Assembly: GCA_028753945.1 (NCBI GenBank)
Contig: JAPNXP010000005.1
Coordinates: 4,216,001 to 4,280,000 of the forward strand
DNA length: 64,000 bases
Source: Hexactinellida sp. DTS-2022
Lineage: Eukaryota > Porifera > Hexactinellida
Direction of reading: 5' to 3'
Below the pieces are notes generated by a model. That model ran no database searches and was not told where the DNA came from. It saw only the letters and a program-made list of their open reading frames with translations. The number at the start of each line of letters is the position of its first letter. Positions within the stretch are counted from its first letter, which is position 1. This document shows positions 20,330 to 32,465 of the stretch, piece by piece. Position numbers and translations under genes: made by a program.

Positions 20330-22319
20330 AGAATTTCTTAAATTTACGCTTTCTATACTTTTTGAAAGAACCAGCGAGTTATAATTCTTAACTTTGTTAA
20401 TGTTTGCAAGAAAGCAATTCGCTACAGTAAAGACTAGCTTCGATAAGATGTTCCAACTAAACACACCACAGCTAATACAAGTAGACTTCCAAATACTTGG
20501 ATCACGATTATCGCTATCTTCCAAATACATCAACGTGAGTTCAACTAGTGTTTTTCTAGAATGTCCACCTACAAGCTTCGCCATCAGCTCTTTATTGTTT
20601 TCGATGGCACTAAAGGTCTTCCATATAATAAATATGGAATTTAAACTGGCTCAGATGGATATTTAAGTCCGCCACGGTCCGTTAGCTGCAGAAGTTTATA
20701 CTGAGAGTCCAGGTCTAAATCAAGGAGAAATACTTTATCAACTGTTAGCATATGTACAGGCATGACACGGTTTTGTTTGTTTCAGGTACTGATGGACAGT
20801 ATAGCCTGCAATAAAGGCTAATGATTGAAGCAACTGTGAACCACAATCAATTGTTGATAAATCATTAATCGCATCAAGAAATGGCTCCAAATTGAACTCA
20901 CCATCAGTAGTGGAATACGCTATACGGAGAAGAAAATTACTTAACAAATGACTGTATAGATTGAAAGGAAGTGTCTTGTTGGTCAGTAAATATGTTTGAT
21001 TATGCTAGAAAGTTTAAGTCGACGCTCGGTTCAAGGATTTGAAGATAGGAGATGTGATAATTAGAACCCGACATCATACGGTATAGACCGAAATGGTGTT
21101 CCAAGGGATCCGTCTGTAGAAAGGAGGACAACAGATATGTAAAGCCACAAGATTGAGTCAAATGATTGGTAATTTGTGGTAAGGTAATACAAGCATGTCT
21201 AAAACTGGTGTATGTTTGTATACTCAGTTTTCCAATTTTTTCTGGTAAAGTTTGCCAAGCATCTAACCAGAACTACATGAGTCAAAAATAGAAATCACTC
21301 TTCATTAAAAGTCAAAGGTCTAGAGAAATTATCGTTCAAACGTATTCCTTTAAATGGTGTGTTAACGTTGAATAATTTCCAAACAGTAAGAAGGGTATCA
21401 ACAAACTCCGGAGTATTATTTCTATATTCTGGATAGTTAGCGCAGATATTGTTAATTCGTTAACGACTTTGAAAACCAGTTTTACATTTTGACGCTCTAT
21501 GCTAGACGGAAAACATGACTCCATAGTCAAATGAGGAGCTTACTTGGCTAAACTTGTTCTTTCTGAATTATATAATTGACATACATCTTCAAAGGATGCA
21601 CAACCGAACTTAAGGGGATAATCACAATAAGAACTAGAGTTGTATTTTAAAGCAAGTTCCTGCAAAACCGATTCAATTTCTCGGATGTCACTAATTGCAG
21701 TAATGGAAACGGATATACTCTGTCTATTAAAATAGGCTGAGGTGGATAAATAAGCATTGATTTCAAGGTACAAATCTACTGAGATATTTTTTCAGCCATT
21801 TTAGCGAGAACAAACGTTATGTTGCTTTCATTACGGAACCACACCAACCAACTATAAGTTAAAGAAATCAAGGTTAACTTATCTTTCAAGTCCTGTGGAG
21901 AGTTACCACAAACTTCTCTTTCTCTTGACTCTCGGATCTCAAGCTGAGTTGTAGTGTTTGGTTCATCAATTCTTCCTCTTTTGCATCGTATGAGAAGCGA
22001 TTCCGTTTGTAAGGTTTGGATGAGTAATATGCTGGGCAGCGAGTTAGTAAACTTGGTACAGCGCCTTCTTTCAGCTTTGGCTTTGCCCGCGGTACTTCAG
22101 TAAAAGTACTATCTCCTCTTGGGACTTGGAAAGTGTAGTCTATGTCTTCTTTCTGAAAATGGTTGATACATACATAGACCACCTTCAGGTCACCGATATC
22201 CTCGCGACGAAGAGCGTATGTCCAGGCATGATTCAGGGTTGGTGGATTTTGAGGCAAGGAACATGGTCATCTGGGTTGTAGTTGCTCTTGCAACCGGGGA
22301 CAGAACATGAGTTTGGCAT
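20330..22319 (-). pseudogene. THAP/P-element-type transposase, degenerate
   Basis: The minus strand starts ATGCCAAACTCATGT (22319): CSVPGCKSNYNPDDHVP is the C2 start of a THAP finger. A frame break follows. Then comes WTYALRREDIGDLKVVYVCI, HF, and LKEGAVPSLLTRCP (21886-22257), the rest of THAP. Further pieces match P-element transposase order: SSIERQNVKLVFKVVNE (21336-21530), VWKLFNVNTPFKGIRLNDNF (about 21300-21440), SLAFIAGYTVHQYLKQTKPC (20738-20947), DRGGLKYPSE (about 20640-20700), and WKSTCISCG..ANCFLANINK (20384-20584). P-type transposases cut and paste using a THAP domain to bind DNA and a GTP-dependent RNase-H-like core. Several frame breaks and a stop show it is dead. Ends of the transposon were not identified. 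Confidence 0.8.
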
Positions 22320-22512
22320 GAATAGTAGCTAATATGAATAAAATACCAAAGCGAAATTAAAAGGATGAGATTTTACGAATATTTCTAATTCCGATTTGAA
22401 TCTCCGAATCCAGAGTCATAGATTGAAAATGTTTCTTCTTTTAAGGTGAGTTTGTATCTATCAGGTACTTGCAATTCAGCAGCAGAATAATGGTTAATAC
22501 CATTTTCTTCAA

Positions 22513-22890
22513 CTAGACTCTATGACGGCGTATTGTACGTTTAACTGAACTCAAAGTGGGTAATGCTACTATGCTTGATTGATTTAATCCTACAAGACCT
22601 TGTGTTAAAATAGTTCGAGTTTTCTCTCCAGAAACCAACGCACGGTCTTTCATCAATTGATATCCCTGCAACATTTGGGAGCGAGCTGGATCAGGTTCAT
22701 GAGTATGACTACTAATTATTTCGGTAAGTAGTGATGGTATTAATACTGCTCCTTCTGGGGATGTAGTTATTCGAGCCTTACACGTTCCACGCTTCTCACA
22801 CAGCCAGTATTGTTTGCCTACTGCACTTACACCATTGAGAGTATACAAAAATCCTTTTATATGGGCTTTATTCTTTCCTTTTGTTGACTT
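22513..22890 (-). CDS. FLYWCH zinc-finger exon
   Basis: The minus frame reads KGKNKAHIKGFLYTLNGVSA, then QYWLCEKRGTCKARITT, then SHTHEPDP, then SVKRTIRRHR. This is a FLYWCH finger (F/Y-W-C-x(6)-C..H-x-H) with the K-R-T-I-R-R-x-R tail that precedes MULE-type or Ginger-associated transposase regions in invertebrates. It ends shortly after the tail, so it is the N-terminal exon of a larger gene whose remainder is missing or lies in sequence I cannot assign. It lies 200 bp upstream of the THAP gene on the same strand but need not be related. Confidence 0.7.
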   Translation of the reverse strand, partial: KSTKGKNKAHIKGFLYTLNGVSAVGKQYWLCEKRGTCKARITTSPEGAVLIPSLLTEIISSHTHEPDPARSQMLQGYQLMKDRALVSGEKTRTILTQGLVGLNQSSIVALPTLSSVKRTIRRHRV

Positions 22891-22941
22891 AAAAGTTCAA
22901 TCAGTGGCGGCGCTAGCCATCCGTCGCTGGTGGGGCACAAT

Positions 22942-23818
22942 CAGGGCTTTATATAAATCATTTTGATGATTTTTTTTTCAAATCAAATCAATGATTTATG
23001 ATTGATCTTTGGGTAACATTCAATGATTTGATGATTGATTTTTTCCTTTTCATTTTTAGAATGATTTGATTTTGATTGATTTGTGAAAAGTTAATGATTT
23101 GATTTTGATTTAAATCAAATCATTTTTCTGCTCTGTTAAATAATAATATAACTTACATTTATCTTATATGTTCTTCCACTTCAGGAGGTTATAGTAGTAT
23201 GAACACCTTAAATACAAATGCGGGTCTATGTGCATTTATCGTTTCACTTCACCCCCGTTTGAAACTACAATCACTCAGCTAAATGGATACCCAAGTTTGA
23301 CAACCCAATACCAATAGTCTTAGATTGCTCCGCTTTATTGGGTGAAATAACTAATGTATATACTATTACTATCGACTTCGCTTATTAGTCTCCTCGCCAG
23401 TCCTCGGAATGAGTTATTTTGACCTTTTAATAGGTACATCTGAAAAGGATTACTAATTTATAGTAACTTGTTTTTTATTTCCCAGGTCCAAATAAACAAA
23501 GTGATTTGTTATTGTAGCTATTATATTGATTAAGATTCTTAGATAACACCTATTAAAAATCTGTTATTGTGTGTACATTAGTATTCGGCTAAAAGAACAT
23601 CTTCAGGACTCGGGAGTAACAAAAAAACTAATTATAACATCGTAATTGGAAATGATTTGATTTTGATTTTTGATGATTTTGTGGTGTATCAAAATGATTT
23701 GATGATTGATTTTTTCAATCTCACATTTTGAATGATTTGATTTTGATTGATTTTTACATCACTAATTTTTGAATGATTTTGATTTAAAATCAAAATCAAT
23801 GATTTATGTAAAGCCCTG
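22942..23818. mobile_element. 877-bp hAT-like non-autonomous element
   Basis: Ends CAGGGCTTTATATAAATCAT / ATGATTTATGTAAAGCCCTG. Subterminal arrays of AATGATTTGATT motifs lie on both sides. No matching 8-mers outside (GGCACAAT, CTCATGGG), so flanks may have rearranged. The left flank carries an orphan end, CAGTGGCGGCGCTAGC, at 22905. Confidence 0.8.
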
Positions 23819-23819
23819 C

Positions 23820-24950
23820 TCATGGGTGATGGGTTACAGATGTGCACCTGGGGTCACGATTTTTTATTACATTTTTTTGGACACATTTTTGCACCTGTTT
23901 AATATTGAAACAGGAGCAATAAATAGTACCCGAAAATAACATTTATATGCATTCGATAGAGAATTAAATTTTACACCTTTTCACAGTGCACGAATTTTCA
24001 AATTGTACTTAGTTTGTGCCACAATTGAGTTGCAAGTTTCTATTGTTTACTAACATTTCAGTTCAATTGAAAGTGTTAAATCTAATTCTATTGTTTCAAC
24101 TCGTTATTATTATATTGATTCAACTTGTGAGATCGAGTAGGCTTCTATTTTCCAATTGAAAACTAAGATTCTACATTCCATAACAACGACAGATTATGTG
24201 ATTATATTTACTTCTGCAAGAATACTCTTGCACTGTTAATATACTGACGTAATTTATTATAATTAATTAAGTCAGTGTATGACTTATATAGATGCTCCCA
24301 ATTTGTTTATTAAGGGTTATCGATTGTGCGGAATTGAAATTTGATAACATAATTAAGTAATTAATTATTTATGACAAAATAATTTAACTAAATAATTGCA
24401 AGTTGACATTGAAATTGGTGTTATATTATAAATAATATTAATAATTATTTATACTAATTAATTAAATATCATAAATCTCAAAGATCATAGAAGATAGAAA
24501 CAAACTTTCAATTTATCAATTGGTCCTTATGGCACGTGCCACCTATACAAGTGGGTCTTGACACCTTGAGGTGATTATGACATCATTAAAAAAATGTGTT
24601 TTTACAATTTTGTTTATTCGATATTTAAAATGGGTTAGTTGATGTTGGGTGATGACCAAACACTCACATAAAAAATGCTGAGTCATCACCTATTAAATTC
24701 ATGCTAAAACTTGAATATCTCTAAAATGAAGAGAGCAAAATGGAAACTTCCACCACTCTAAGGGTCTTTGCCTTCTGAAACACCTTTCTGAAATAATTTA
24801 ACACCTTAATAGTGATGATGAGATGGCGAAAAAAAAAATCCAAAATTGCAGCCTGTGCCGACATCATATTCCTTTAGAGGCACTATCAATAAGCCACCAT
24901 CAAAATATAGTGCCACCAAAGGAACTTGCGTCGGCACAGGCTGCAATTTC
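23820..24950 (-). repeat. isolated inverted copy of the hairpin-repeat unit
   Basis: Reverse-complement relative of the long units of the 33.6-44.2 kb array. It shares the GTTACAGATGTGCACCTGGG stretch, the GCACGTGCCACCTATACAAG stretch and, at 24838-24950, the roughly 115-bp hairpin (AATTGCAGCCTGTGCCGAC .. GTCGGCACAGGCTGCAATT). The hairpin abuts the acceptor of the Ginger-like exon at 24979. Confidence 0.8.
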
Positions 24951-24959
24951 TTATTTATT

Positions 24960-27832
24960 GTATTTAACAGATATTTAAGGAATTCAACCAGAAATTGGGT
25001 ATCGACAATCGTAGAACTCGTGCTTACCACCCCATGGCTAACGGCTTAGTCGATGCGCACAACAAGATTCTGAAACAGTTAGTATTTTGTAATATAATTT
25101 TAAGACCCATTTACGAATTATCCATATAGAAAACTGATTAAAATGGTCAGCCAGATAGGGGATCATTGGTCCAGACTGCTGAAACAGGCTGTGCTTGCAA
25201 TGTTTTCCTGCAAGAAAAGATCCCTCAGACAAACTCCATTCAAGCTTATGTGGGGAAGAGAGTCCCGGCATTAAGATCTCTTGTCCACCATTAACGACCT
25301 GCATACCAACGATGAGGAAGACTTTGATTTGGAAGAATCGATTTTCTCTGAACTCACAGATCGAAGGTATAAACGACATATTTTTCCCACCTCCTGATAA
25401 TCCCCTCGAAGCAGTTAGCAACATCGATGAATCTCGAACTTCTACACAGCAATCAGCTATGGACTGCATCAGTTTTGAACAACTCAAGCAGAAGATACAA
25501 TATGATAAAAAAGTTAACACTAATCGGTTAGTTGAACTGATGACGATATTTAATTCATACATAACAAACAGTCTATCTTGTTACTAAAGTTCGATTCATT
25601 CTTTCGATTATAGTAATTTTCATAATTATTATCTCTGTAATTAGTACACCTCTAAAGAAGGATGATAAGATCATCTATACCAGGGGTGCTCAAACTTTTA
25701 AATCTACGGGCCACTTTATCTCGTTTTCTGCTAGAACTCGCCATTTCAATTAGGTTCTGCCTCCTACGTTATCTAATAATATCTAATAATATCTAATAAT
25801 ATCTAATAATTGATAGTATTCGTAAATGCAAACTATAGTTACCAAATACTGTATTCATATTAGGAACATTGATGCATTTGTAGAGTATATAAAATTGAAA
25901 AGAAGCGAATTATCCGCGGGCCTCAGCGAATGGTCTCGCGGGCCACATGTGGCCCGCGGGCCACCATTTGAGCACCCTTGATCTATACCAACATGCCCAA
26001 AACAAAGAAGCAAATGAAACATCTCGGGCCTTATACGGTGTGGAAAGCAACAGAAAGCCATGTTACAATTTCTCAAACAGAATTAGGAACAAAGAAGGAC
26101 AAAAAGATTCCAATCCATATCACAAGACCTTACTTCGAAAGATCCTCAAGTCCCAAGAATACTAAGAAGAAAGTAAGCCTCGATACTAGCATCGGAATCA
26201 ACACCTCACAGGTAAATTCATTGTGATTGAGTTGTTATTTAAAAGATAAAATAGTGTTAATACTAAAATATTCCTTTTTTAGATGTACCAGAATCTCTTC
26301 GGATTTTCTACGGAATCTATATTTCAACACCTTAATAACTTAAAAGTATGCTTCCCGTTTTCACATCTATAGTCTAATTCATTGAGTGTAATCTTTATTG
26401 ACACTCTTTATTATTTTCGCTTTACACCTTCACTTGACGTCAATCCAGAATATTTGTAACATTCCGTATATATTTTTCTTACAATGTTGTCATTTGTAGG
26501 AAATCCTAAAGCAGAATATACGTGGGCAGACCTTCATGACTCCTCTGCATGAAGAGCTGGACCACTTGTTATACAAAGCGCACAGCTACACTCCCAACAC
26601 GATGTTATTCGAGTATTTGGATGGTGGAAAAGAAGAGGAAGTTATAAGTTAATTAACAATGATTCATACGATAACTACAAATTATCATTTTACCTATTTA
26701 TTGTAGAAGAGAGATATTATGGAGATTATACTCGGATAGACAACAGATCTCTATCCCAGCTATACAGATACCCAACGTGCTAGATACACACACACAAAGT
26801 ACTGTATTTCTTGGTAAGTTAATTTAATCTAACAATATACTCATAGAACTCATTTCAATTTAAATTAGTATGTTTGTTTAGTATATCAAAGCAAGTTGTG
26901 ACATTAAAATCATTCTTATATTTATTAAATTGTAAACAAATTAATATTTTAGGGAATGCAGTATCTAAACACAATGCTATGGGAATCATTTCACGACGCA
27001 GTTCCGCTTCGTAATCCCTACGACACACCGATGGACCCAAGGATCACAGTGATAGATGAAAATTGGCAGCGAAGTAAATGTGATATGTTGGGGATATCAT
27101 TTGAATCCGTTTGCAGACAGCCATTTAATAGCGTTGGGAAGTTACTTAGCGATTTTGAACCTTGCGAAGCGGAACATATCGAAGGAGATGGTAATTGTCT
27201 ATTTCGATGCATATCCAAATTAATTACTGGGAGTGAAAACAGCCACCTACATCTTCTTCGTTCCATCATATCACGCTTTATCGCCAGTGAAGGAACAAGG
27301 AAACTAGGATGGTATTTTAAAACCAAATGAACGACACCGTGTGAATACCTTAGCACACAAATACTTATGAATCGTGAATCCATTTGGGGAACAGATGTGG
27401 AAATTTATGCTGCTTCTGCTATTCTTGATGCCGATGTCTACATTGCCAATAACTTCTACACAACGAAAGACTCAATAATTCTCGAGGTGCGTTGGAGTTT
27501 ACACAGAGCCACAGATAACCCTACAGCCATCCTTTATATCCAAAACTACTTCGACCACTATCAACCTGTCGTATCAATGCTGATCACGAATTACAAGACT
27601 TATGGAACTATTTCAGATGATGTCCAAACGATTGAATAACAGCTCACAACACTCTATCGAAAGAGCTCAAAGGCAAGGTACATCGAACTTTGTGGGGAGC
27701 TCTGCTCGAGGTTATTCAGGCAACGCAATCCCAATCATGGTGAGCCCAGATTATGGAAACGTGACCTGCAACGGCATATCCCCAGTGGCGAAAGACGAGC
27801 TGTTATCTACGATCTACGATGCAAAAGACTGA
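24960..27832 (+). pseudogene. Ginger-like integrase C-terminal part with OTU domain
   Basis: Plus-strand exons. After acceptor TTTAACAG: IFKEFNQKLGIDNRRTRAYH, then PMANGLVDAHNKILKQL (an integrase E-helix, with Asp-Ala where Glu-Arg is usual). A 48-bp gap follows, then SQIGDHWSRLLKQAVLAMFS and TPFKLMWGRE. A hAT MITE (25681-25980) interrupts it. After that comes HLGPYTVWKATESHVTISQT, the GPY/F motif of Gypsy and Ginger integrases. Later exons (26509-26650, 26707-26813) lead to an OTU cysteine protease: EGDGNCLFRCISKLITGSEN (Asp, Cys) and DHYQPV (His), with a TGA at 27328-27330 inside an otherwise continuous frame. OTU domains remove ubiquitin; Ginger1 transposases are known to carry them. The N-terminal half is absent. 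Confidence 0.75.
25681..25980. mobile_element. 300-bp hAT MITE
   Basis: Ends CAGGGGTGCTCAAACTTTT / CATTTGAGCACCCTTG, with GGGCC-rich subterminal parts and a perfect 8-bp duplication ATCTATAC (25673-25680, 25981-25988). Inserted in the Ginger-like gene. Contains a short TATCTAATAA tandem run near 25770-25808. Confidence 0.95.
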
Positions 27833-27978
27833 CGACTAGTATGTAGGTAAATTATCTGTGGAATCAAGTGAGTTAACATTTATCTACTAATATACTTTAT
27901 ACTAAGTAATTAATTAGTTTCTATTTAGTAAGTCCACCATACACGATGTAACTTTGTTACATCGTGTATTATTAAGTA

Positions 27979-28208
27979 CAGTGAACTCCCTATAACGAAT
28001 TGCGGACATCGATTTCATATTTGTATACACCAAATTTGTTATAAGCTGATTAAAATTAATTACTCAGAAATTTATGGGGTAAGAAATATCTTCGTTAAAA
28101 AGAGATTACATATATCAATTTATTTGACTATACTATAGTCAAATATAAGGATGTCCGGACCATTGAACTTTGTTATAAGCCGATTTATAGCCGACTTGGA
28201 GTTCACTG
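27979..28208. mobile_element. mariner/pogo-like MITE
   Basis: Ends CAGTGAACTCCCTATAACGA / CTTGGAGTTCACTG, flanked by TA. Same general family as 46865-47322 and 49507-49802 (CAGTCAACTCCCG ends). Confidence 0.8.
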
Positions 28209-28281
28209 TAATAGTGTTTAATTTCATAGTTTGAGTAATTTACTGTAACTTAACCTATTTTCCTTTGAGAGTTTTTTTGTA

Positions 28282-28414
28282 CACTGGGAACCGCAATATC
28301 AGGGCGCATCAATGCGATGCCCATTCTGTTTTGTCGTTACACACATACGAACGAAGGCTAATTAACTTAAAAATTGGGGCCGATTGAATGGATATAGATA
28401 TGCGGTTTCCACTG
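28282..28414. mobile_element. 133-bp TA-flanked MITE
   Basis: Ends CACTGGGAACCGCAATAT / ATATGCGGTTTCCACTG with TA outside both. Confidence 0.7.
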
Positions 28415-28419
28415 TATGA

Positions 28420-29437
28420 ATGGAGAGGATAGGGCGGCTGTGTGGGGAAAAGGAAGAGGCCCCCAAAAATAATAATTGGTTAATACAATCAAAACTGATT
28501 GAAAAAATAGTTTACCTTTTACTGATCTTATAAATATATGTATATCTCTTTCTAGACATTCTCCAAGTTTAAGTATGATACATTTAGAAATAAGTTAATC
28601 GTTGTGATTATTTCTTTTAGCTATTATATTGGTAGGCTAGTAACCATAAGTCGTCAGAAAGCTAGGAATATATTATAGAAATTCAGGAGAAATAAAAAGG
28701 TTTAAACATTTTAAAAAAATCGTTTTATTTCGTAACAACAAAGTTTGTTAGAAATATTTTGTTTGTATTATTTTGTTAATCGTAATCAGATAAGGTAAGT
28801 GCTGGCAATTGAAGTAATTGACACTGTGTATTAGAATTTCGTAGGTTGGCTATGAAAATTTAATAACTATAAGTAATAGCTAACAAAGCTACATAATTTA
28901 AATGTTACTATTATATTTATTATTGTTTACTTAAAAAAGTGGGAAGGGGAGAGGAGGGATTGGGAAGGGGAGAGAAGGGGATGGGAAGTTGAAAGGTTTT
29001 GGAAAGAGGGAGAAATTTTGACCCTGAGGGAATTCCTGAGGGAGAGAATGAGTAGGAGGAGGAGGAGAAGGGAGGACAGGAGGAGGAGGCTGTGGAGGAG
29101 AAAAGGGGTTTTGTTGGGTGTTTTATAATAATTTATTTAATGTTGTGTTTTTTATTTAGTTTATGTATTTATTATTAGGTTTCATTTATATTAATTTAGT
29201 ATGTTTATTCTGTTTGTTTGTAATAGTTGTTTTTGTTTTTACTTAATTATAGTTGTGTCTCTGCAATTGTTAGTATTATAACCATATGGTGAATTGGGAC
29301 ATTAGTAGATTAGGAAAACTAGTCAAATCAGATATACATTGGAAATTGGGCGTTTAAGTTGCTATAATTATCAGTAATTTAAATTAATTTGAGAGGGATA
29401 CTTATTGCAGATAGAATAAAACATATAGTGAGACGTT
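28420..29437. other. non-coding stretch with a purine-rich block
   Basis: No gene seen. Positions 28935-29105 are almost pure purine on the plus strand, with many GGG and GAGG runs; this could form triplex or G-quadruplex DNA. The following 150 bp are T-rich. Confidence 0.6.
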
Positions 29438-29439
29438 CA

Positions 29440-29830
29440 AAACAGGTAATCACTCAGAAATTGTTATATACCAGCGTTTCAAAAGAATATATAATAGCAC
29501 ATCTATGTCTCTGGTTTATCTTTACTATCGTCTCAAAATCATAGTATATTCTTAAATTCATAATAAAAAGTAAAAATAAGCCAAAAATTACTTTTATAGT
29601 AGTGTCTCAAAATAGCATTGTATAATTTCTAATAGCACATCCATGGTTTGGTAATACAATTTCTCAAAATCTCACGCGTCTAAAAATTATATTATTCTTA
29701 AATTCATATTAAAAAGTAAAATAAGCGAAAAATTTCCTTTTAAAGCGTCTCAAAATATCACTGTTTAATTTGTAATTTCACATCCATGGTGTATTTAGTG
29801 TATCACATAGGCGTCTCAAAATCTCATCTG
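29440..29830. repeat. diverged tandem duplication of about 180 bp
   Basis: The series CGTCTCAAAAT.., ATTCTTAAATTCATA.., AAAAGTAAAA.., AGCACATCCATGG appears two to three times in the same order. Confidence 0.6.
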
Positions 29831-29837
29831 TTACAAT

Positions 29838-30913
29838 GCCCATAGAAAATGCATTACTTCACTAATCCAAACGAATTCACCAATCGGAACAGAATTTTCT
29901 TTGATTCGGAATACCTCTGTTCGGATTAGCGAGGGTGTACTGTAGAGGGAATTTGTACATAAATCGTATCTTGAAGATGTGTAGTATATACAGCTAACAG
30001 CTTAATATACTTTATTGATATACAGTAGACTCGTTATTGCGGACACGGGAAGGCGAAATATCGGTTAAGAAGTGCAAAGTTTAATGTAATTGGATCTTAA
30101 CTATCTTTACTTGAACTGAGAACATGTCTATGCTTTATTTTCATTAATCTATGTTGAAAATTTTTAATATTATTAGTAGGGTCCTAATTATCGGTCTAAC
30201 AAATTTAATTAAAAGTCTAACAAAATTCGTCATAACTCTAACAAAATTTGTGAAATGTCTAGCAGATTTGCCATTACCAAAATTACTAGAAAGTTTATCA
30301 AAATCAATGAGAAGACTAACAAAATTAGTGAAAAGTCTAACAAAATTAATGAAAAGTCTAACAAAATTAATGAAAAGTACAAAATTACTGATACAGTTAA
30401 CTGCTCTAATTAACCTAATCCTTCAATTAATGAAAAATATTTTCAGTAATTTTGTCATACTTTTCAGTAATTTTGTTAGACTTTTCAATGATTTTGTCAG
30501 ACTTTTCAGTAATTAGGATCCAATTACAAATACAAAATGATACACTTAAGCCTAATGAATATAATTATATCTGTCTCCTCGTTAATGGTACTTATTAACG
30601 ATATATACTATTTATTTAAATCTTATGAAATTTCAAAGTATTTAACTTACTGTACAGTCAAAGCTCGTAGTTAAAACACCAGGAGACCGTCAAAATTTGT
30701 TCGTATTATTCGAAATTCGTGTTAACCGTAGTTTGCATGCATTTGTATAGGCTAGAGAATTAAACTTTGCATTTCTTAACCGATACGATTTATGTACAAA
30801 TTCCCTCTATAGTACACCCTCGCTAATCCGAACAGAGGTGTTCCGATTCAAAGAAAATACTGTTCCGATAAGTGAATTCGTTCGGATTAGTGAGTAATGC
30901 ATTTCTATGGGCA
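29838..30913. repeat. nested inverted repeats with pogo-like ends
   Basis: About 135 bp at 29838-29975 recur inverted at 30778-30913 (GCATTACTTCACTAATCC .. and its complement). Each contains a TTCGGATTAGCGAGGGTGTACT motif of mariner/pogo type next to TA. The same end reappears at 32316-32358. Between the arms lies the inverted minisatellite at 30150-30516. Confidence 0.65.
30150..30516. repeat. inverted minisatellite
   Basis: Copies of a unit of about 21 bp (AAAAGTCTAACAAAATTAAT) run from about 30205 to 30390. Its reverse complement (CAGTAATTTTGTTAGACTTTT) runs from about 30440 to 30515, so the block can fold on itself. The open frame across it is a low-complexity artefact. Confidence 0.8.
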
Positions 30914-30914
30914 T

Positions 30915-31057
30915 AGGCGTAGCACGCGGTCCGGCTGGTCCGGCCATGGCCGGACCACTTTTCATTTATTCTACTATATTATATAGGACGGTCCGGTTTT
31001 GGCCGGACCACTTTAACTATTTGGCTGGAGATTTTTCAGAGCCGTGCGACGCCCGTG
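30915..31057. mobile_element. 143-bp hAT-like MITE
   Basis: A perfect 8-bp duplication ATGGGCAT (30907-30914, 31058-31065) encloses GC-rich ends (AGGCGTAGCACGCGG / GCCGTGCGACGCCCGTG). Two internal TGGCCGGACCACTTT copies. Inserted into the right arm of the surrounding inverted repeat. Confidence 0.85.
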
Positions 31058-31202
31058 ATGGGCATCTATAAATGAGAATCTCGATAATCCGAACCAAACT
31101 TGTACAAACCTTGTTAATCCGCATAAACAGCTAGTGTACTCCTTAAAATACTTGCCTGAGACTTATTTTTTATACTTCCATTGCAATATAACTATATTTA
31201 CG

Positions 31203-32269
31203 CGTGACCTTCGATATATAAGGCCTGAGTGCTGGTTTGAACCATGGATTACTTAAAGTGCATTGAAAAATGGAGAATTGTTCTTTATCCCAATAATTAG
31301 CAATGATAGAGCTGAAAAGTGTATTATAACTATATAGGAATATGGTACCCAGGTATACATAGCACCCTCCAAAATTGTGATATCTCATCATCTGATGACG
31401 TTATGGTAATTTTGGTTGCGAATTATCTTGTTTTTCTAGCATACTTTTAACATAGTTAAACGCGTTATAAATGTTCAAAATTGGAACATGGTTATACCCA
31501 TAACTAGTTGAAAAAAATATATCGAAATTATAAATGGAATGTTGACACATTCCTCGGTTGCCATGGAAATGTATATTTCCTAAAATGTGTCATAACTCAA
31601 AAACTATGAATGTTATGTAAACTAGGCTGGTACTGATCTGTCCGGAATAGGTAACTTCCTATTCATTGATAATACATTTTATATGCCTAACTTCAATAAC
31701 TTTTGAGATCATGACATAATTAACACTTAATTCATTATTAGGTAATGACTCACTATCTCAAAGATGATTGAAGTTAGGCATATAAAATGTATTATCAATG
31801 AATAGGAAGTTACCTATTCCGGACAGATCAGTACCAGCCTAGTTTACATAACATTCATAGTTTTTGAGTTATGACACATTTTAGGAAATATACATTTCCA
31901 TGGCAACCGAGGAATGTGTCAACATTCCATTTATAATTTCGATATATTTTTTCAACTAGTTATGGGTATAACCATGTTCCAATTTTGAACATTTATAACG
32001 CGTTTAACTATGTTAAAAGTATGCTAGAAAAACAAGATAATTCGCAACCAAAATAACCATAACGTCATCAGATGATGACATATCACAATTCTGGAGAGTG
32101 CTATGTATACCTGGGTACCATATTCCTATATAGTTATAATACACTTTTCAGCTCTATCATTGCTAATTATTGGGATAAAGAACAATTCTCCATTTTTCAA
32201 TGCACTTTAAGTAATCCATGGTACACAAATTTTCGCTTAGCACTCAGGCCTTATATATCGAAGGTCACG
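31203..32269. mobile_element. 1067-bp foldback element, copy 1
   Basis: Arms of about 500 bp are inverted repeats around a short central loop (about 31690-31775). Ends are CGTGACCTTCGATATATAAG and its complement, flanked by the 7-bp duplication ATTTACG (31196-31202, 32270-32276). Small arm differences mark left from right: TGGTTTGAACC on the left, ACACAAATTTTCGCTTAGC on the right. The second copy (61376-62442) has exactly the same length. Long frames in the arms (YHNSGECYVYLGTIFLYS) occur in both copies but have no recognisable domain. Superfamily unknown; 7-bp duplications fit P-like or other DNA transposons. Confidence 0.93.
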
Positions 32270-32465
32270 ATTTACGATATTTTTCAAAAATTATTAGAAA
32301 GATATTTTGGAATCTCCTGTTCGGAATAGCGAGGGTTCGGATTAGCGAGGGTGTACTGTGCTAGGATATGGGGATTTATTCATTAACTTCTTTCTTAGCT
32401 CAAATTTATATTAATTCTAGGACAAATGATTAGAAACTCAGGAAGATTGCATATATGGATATTTC

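Noticed and set aside
30151-30516. 121-aa open frame rich in Leu, Thr, Lys
   Set aside because: It is translated minisatellite, not a protein gene.
31170-31391. Conserved frame in the foldback arms (YHNSGECYVYLGTIFLYS)
   Set aside because: Its conservation follows from the high identity of recent copies and arms. It lacks a recognisable domain and is shorter or interrupted in some arms.
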